Source: an uncultured Coriobacteriaceae bacterium (lineage in GTDB: Bacteria > Actinomycetota > Coriobacteriia > Coriobacteriales > Atopobiaceae). From it: a DNA stretch of 6,317 nucleotides. The DNA lies in assembly GCA_900544655.1 (NCBI GenBank), contig UQWE01000075.1, positions 1 through 6,317 on the forward strand, written 5' to 3'. Below are positions 5,567 through 6,317 of the stretch, one piece after another (position 1 is the first letter of the stretch; each line of letters begins with the position of its first letter). The notes below the pieces were generated by a model. It made no database searches and had not been told where the DNA came from. It saw only the letters and a list, made by a program, of their open reading frames with translations. Both the position numbers and the translations under genes were made by a program.

Positions 5567-6240
5567 AAAACGCCGTTTCCTGTGACCTGAGGACGCTCGC
5601 TCCCTTTATGCCCTCGATTATCGTGACTTTGGTCTTTGCCGGCACGTTTATGATGATCGGCTGCGGCAGCGTGGGGGCTGCGGGAGGCGTCAGCTCGATG
5701 ATGACGTTGCTGTGCGCATTTTCCCTTGCGGGCTATGAGGACCAGAACAGCTGGGGGAGGTTTCGAGCGACTTTGCCCCTCTCGCGGAGGGAGATCGTGG
5801 CGGGTCGGTATGCGACGGTGTTCGTCCTGGCTTTTGCGGGTGCGCTCTTGGGAGCTGTCGTGAGCTTGGCGCTCCAGTGCCTATTTGCGGCGTTGCCCCA
5901 GGCTAAATCGCCAGAGCTGGTAGCACCTGCCGAGGTCTTCGCCTCATCGCTCGCGTCGATGGCGTTTGGCCTAATCGCCTGCGCGATTGCGATTCCATTC
6001 CTCACGAAGTTTGGGCAAGCGCGCGGCGCAAGGGCTTTTGCATGCGCGGTGGTACTCGTCGTGTCGCTTGCGATTGCAGTTGGGTCGAACATGGTCATGA
6101 TCGAGGATGCCGCGGTAATGCTGGGCTGGATCGACCAGAACCCCGTAGTGTCCCTTGCCCTTCTGGGCATGATTTCGCTGCTCACATACGGTGTGAGCTA
6201 TGTCGTGAGCCTGGGGATATACGAGAAAAAAGACCTATAG
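5563..6240 (+). CDS. ABC-2 type transporter permease
   Basis: This integral membrane protein of 225 residues probably forms the translocation path as a homodimer with two copies of the preceding ATPase. About six hydrophobic segments can be seen at 13-33, 38-57, 84-110, 125-147, 158-179 and 194-219. The cytoplasmic stretch YEDQNSWGRFRATLPLSRRE at 58-77 is the hallmark of the small ABC-2 permeases (ABC2_membrane_5-like) paired with YtrA regulators. It ends in a charged YEKKDL tail. ATGA at 5563-5566 joins its start to the ATPase stop, which indicates coupled translation, and GGGGGAG at 5551-5557 is the ribosome binding site. It is the last gene of the operon, and no second permease follows. 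Substrate is unknown. Confidence 0.9.
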   Translation: MKNAVSCDLRTLAPFMPSIIVTLVFAGTFMMIGCGSVGAAGGVSSMMTLLCAFSLAGYEDQNSWGRFRATLPLSRREIVAGRYATVFVLAFAGALLGAVVSLALQCLFAALPQAKSPELVAPAEVFASSLASMAFGLIACAIAIPFLTKFGQARGARAFACAVVLVVSLAIAVGSNMVMIEDAAVMLGWIDQNPVVSLALLGMISLLTYGVSYVVSLGIYEKKDL

Positions 6241-6258
6241 CCAGTAGTGTATTTTTTT
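6226..6258. terminator. Weak A-run/T-run possible terminator between convergent genes
   Basis: AAAAAA at 6226-6231 could pair with the T-run at 6252-6258 (seven Ts), across a 20-nt loop. The stem contains only A-T pairs. The T-run 12 bp after the permease stop is suggestive of transcript ending, possibly for both strands, but there is no GC-rich hairpin. Confidence 0.25.
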
Positions 6259-6271
6259 AGTAGGCGAATCC

Positions 6272-6316
6272 TCAGAGCAAGTGCAACGACTGGTGGTGGT
6301 AGACCTCCCAGGGACA
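6272..6316 (-). CDS. Possible C-terminal end of an IS30-like transposase (partial)
   Basis: One minus-strand frame entering from the right edge reads CPWEVYHHQSLHLL and then TGA at 6272-6274. A PWEV or PYEV motif followed by a short gap and LHL near the stop is the usual ending of IS30-family transposases, from memory of the family. Only 14 residues are visible, so this is tentative. It would be convergent with the ABC operon, and the insertion sequence end should then lie between about 6241 and 6290. Confidence 0.35.
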   Translation of the reverse strand, partial: CPWEVYHHQSLHLL

Positions 6317-6317
6317 C

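Noticed and set aside
1..6317. CRISPR array, tRNA or rRNA genes, prophage or toxin-antitoxin module
   Set aside because: No regularly spaced repeats, cloverleaf with a TTCGA-type arm, rRNA signature or paired small toxin and antitoxin genes were found on either strand.

Overview
The window looks like chromosomal DNA from a GC-rich Gram-positive bacterium, most likely a gut actinobacterium of the class Coriobacteriia (Collinsella/Olsenella type). This is an inference from the strong G/C preference at third codon positions, consistently good AGGAGG-type ribosome binding sites, a SEC-C-tagged methionine aminopeptidase and a GntR(YtrA)-ABC cassette. No database search was possible.

Layout. Positions 1-256 are a leader that may hold the tail of an upstream gene (low confidence), followed by a consensus -10 box. 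Positions 257-1129 (+) encode a highly expressed class II fructose-bisphosphate aldolase that ends in a 12-bp hairpin terminator. Positions 1257-2141 (+) encode a type I methionine aminopeptidase with an N-terminal SEC-C zinc motif. Positions 2142-2533 have no convincing intact gene. They hold two hairpins and, on the minus strand, what may be remnants of a small membrane protein gene. Positions 2534-3163 (-) hold a methylated-DNA-protein-cysteine methyltransferase (ogt) interrupted by a single in-frame TGA. Positions 3281-3577 (-) encode a 98-residue protein of unknown function with a C-terminal CxxC-HxxH zinc-binding-like motif. A large inverted repeat abuts its ribosome binding site. Positions 3706-4176 (+) encode RlmH, the ribosomal RNA methyltransferase.

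Positions 4245-6240 (+) form a self-contained operon: a GntR/YtrA-family repressor, an ABC ATPase and a six-helix ABC-2 permease. The genes are spaced 12 bp apart and then overlap by 4 bp, and they are preceded by a near-perfect nested dyad overlapping the predicted promoter. This is a classic autoregulated efflux or envelope-stress module. The extreme right end (6272-6316, -) may be the C-terminus of an IS30-like transposase running off the window.

Most of the window is ordinary housekeeping sequence. The points worth a second look are the ogt gene with its lone in-frame stop, the dyad next to the ribosome binding site of the small zinc-motif gene, the clear GntR operator, and the apparently decayed 2.1-2.5 kb interval. 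I see no evidence for a wholly new multi-gene system.
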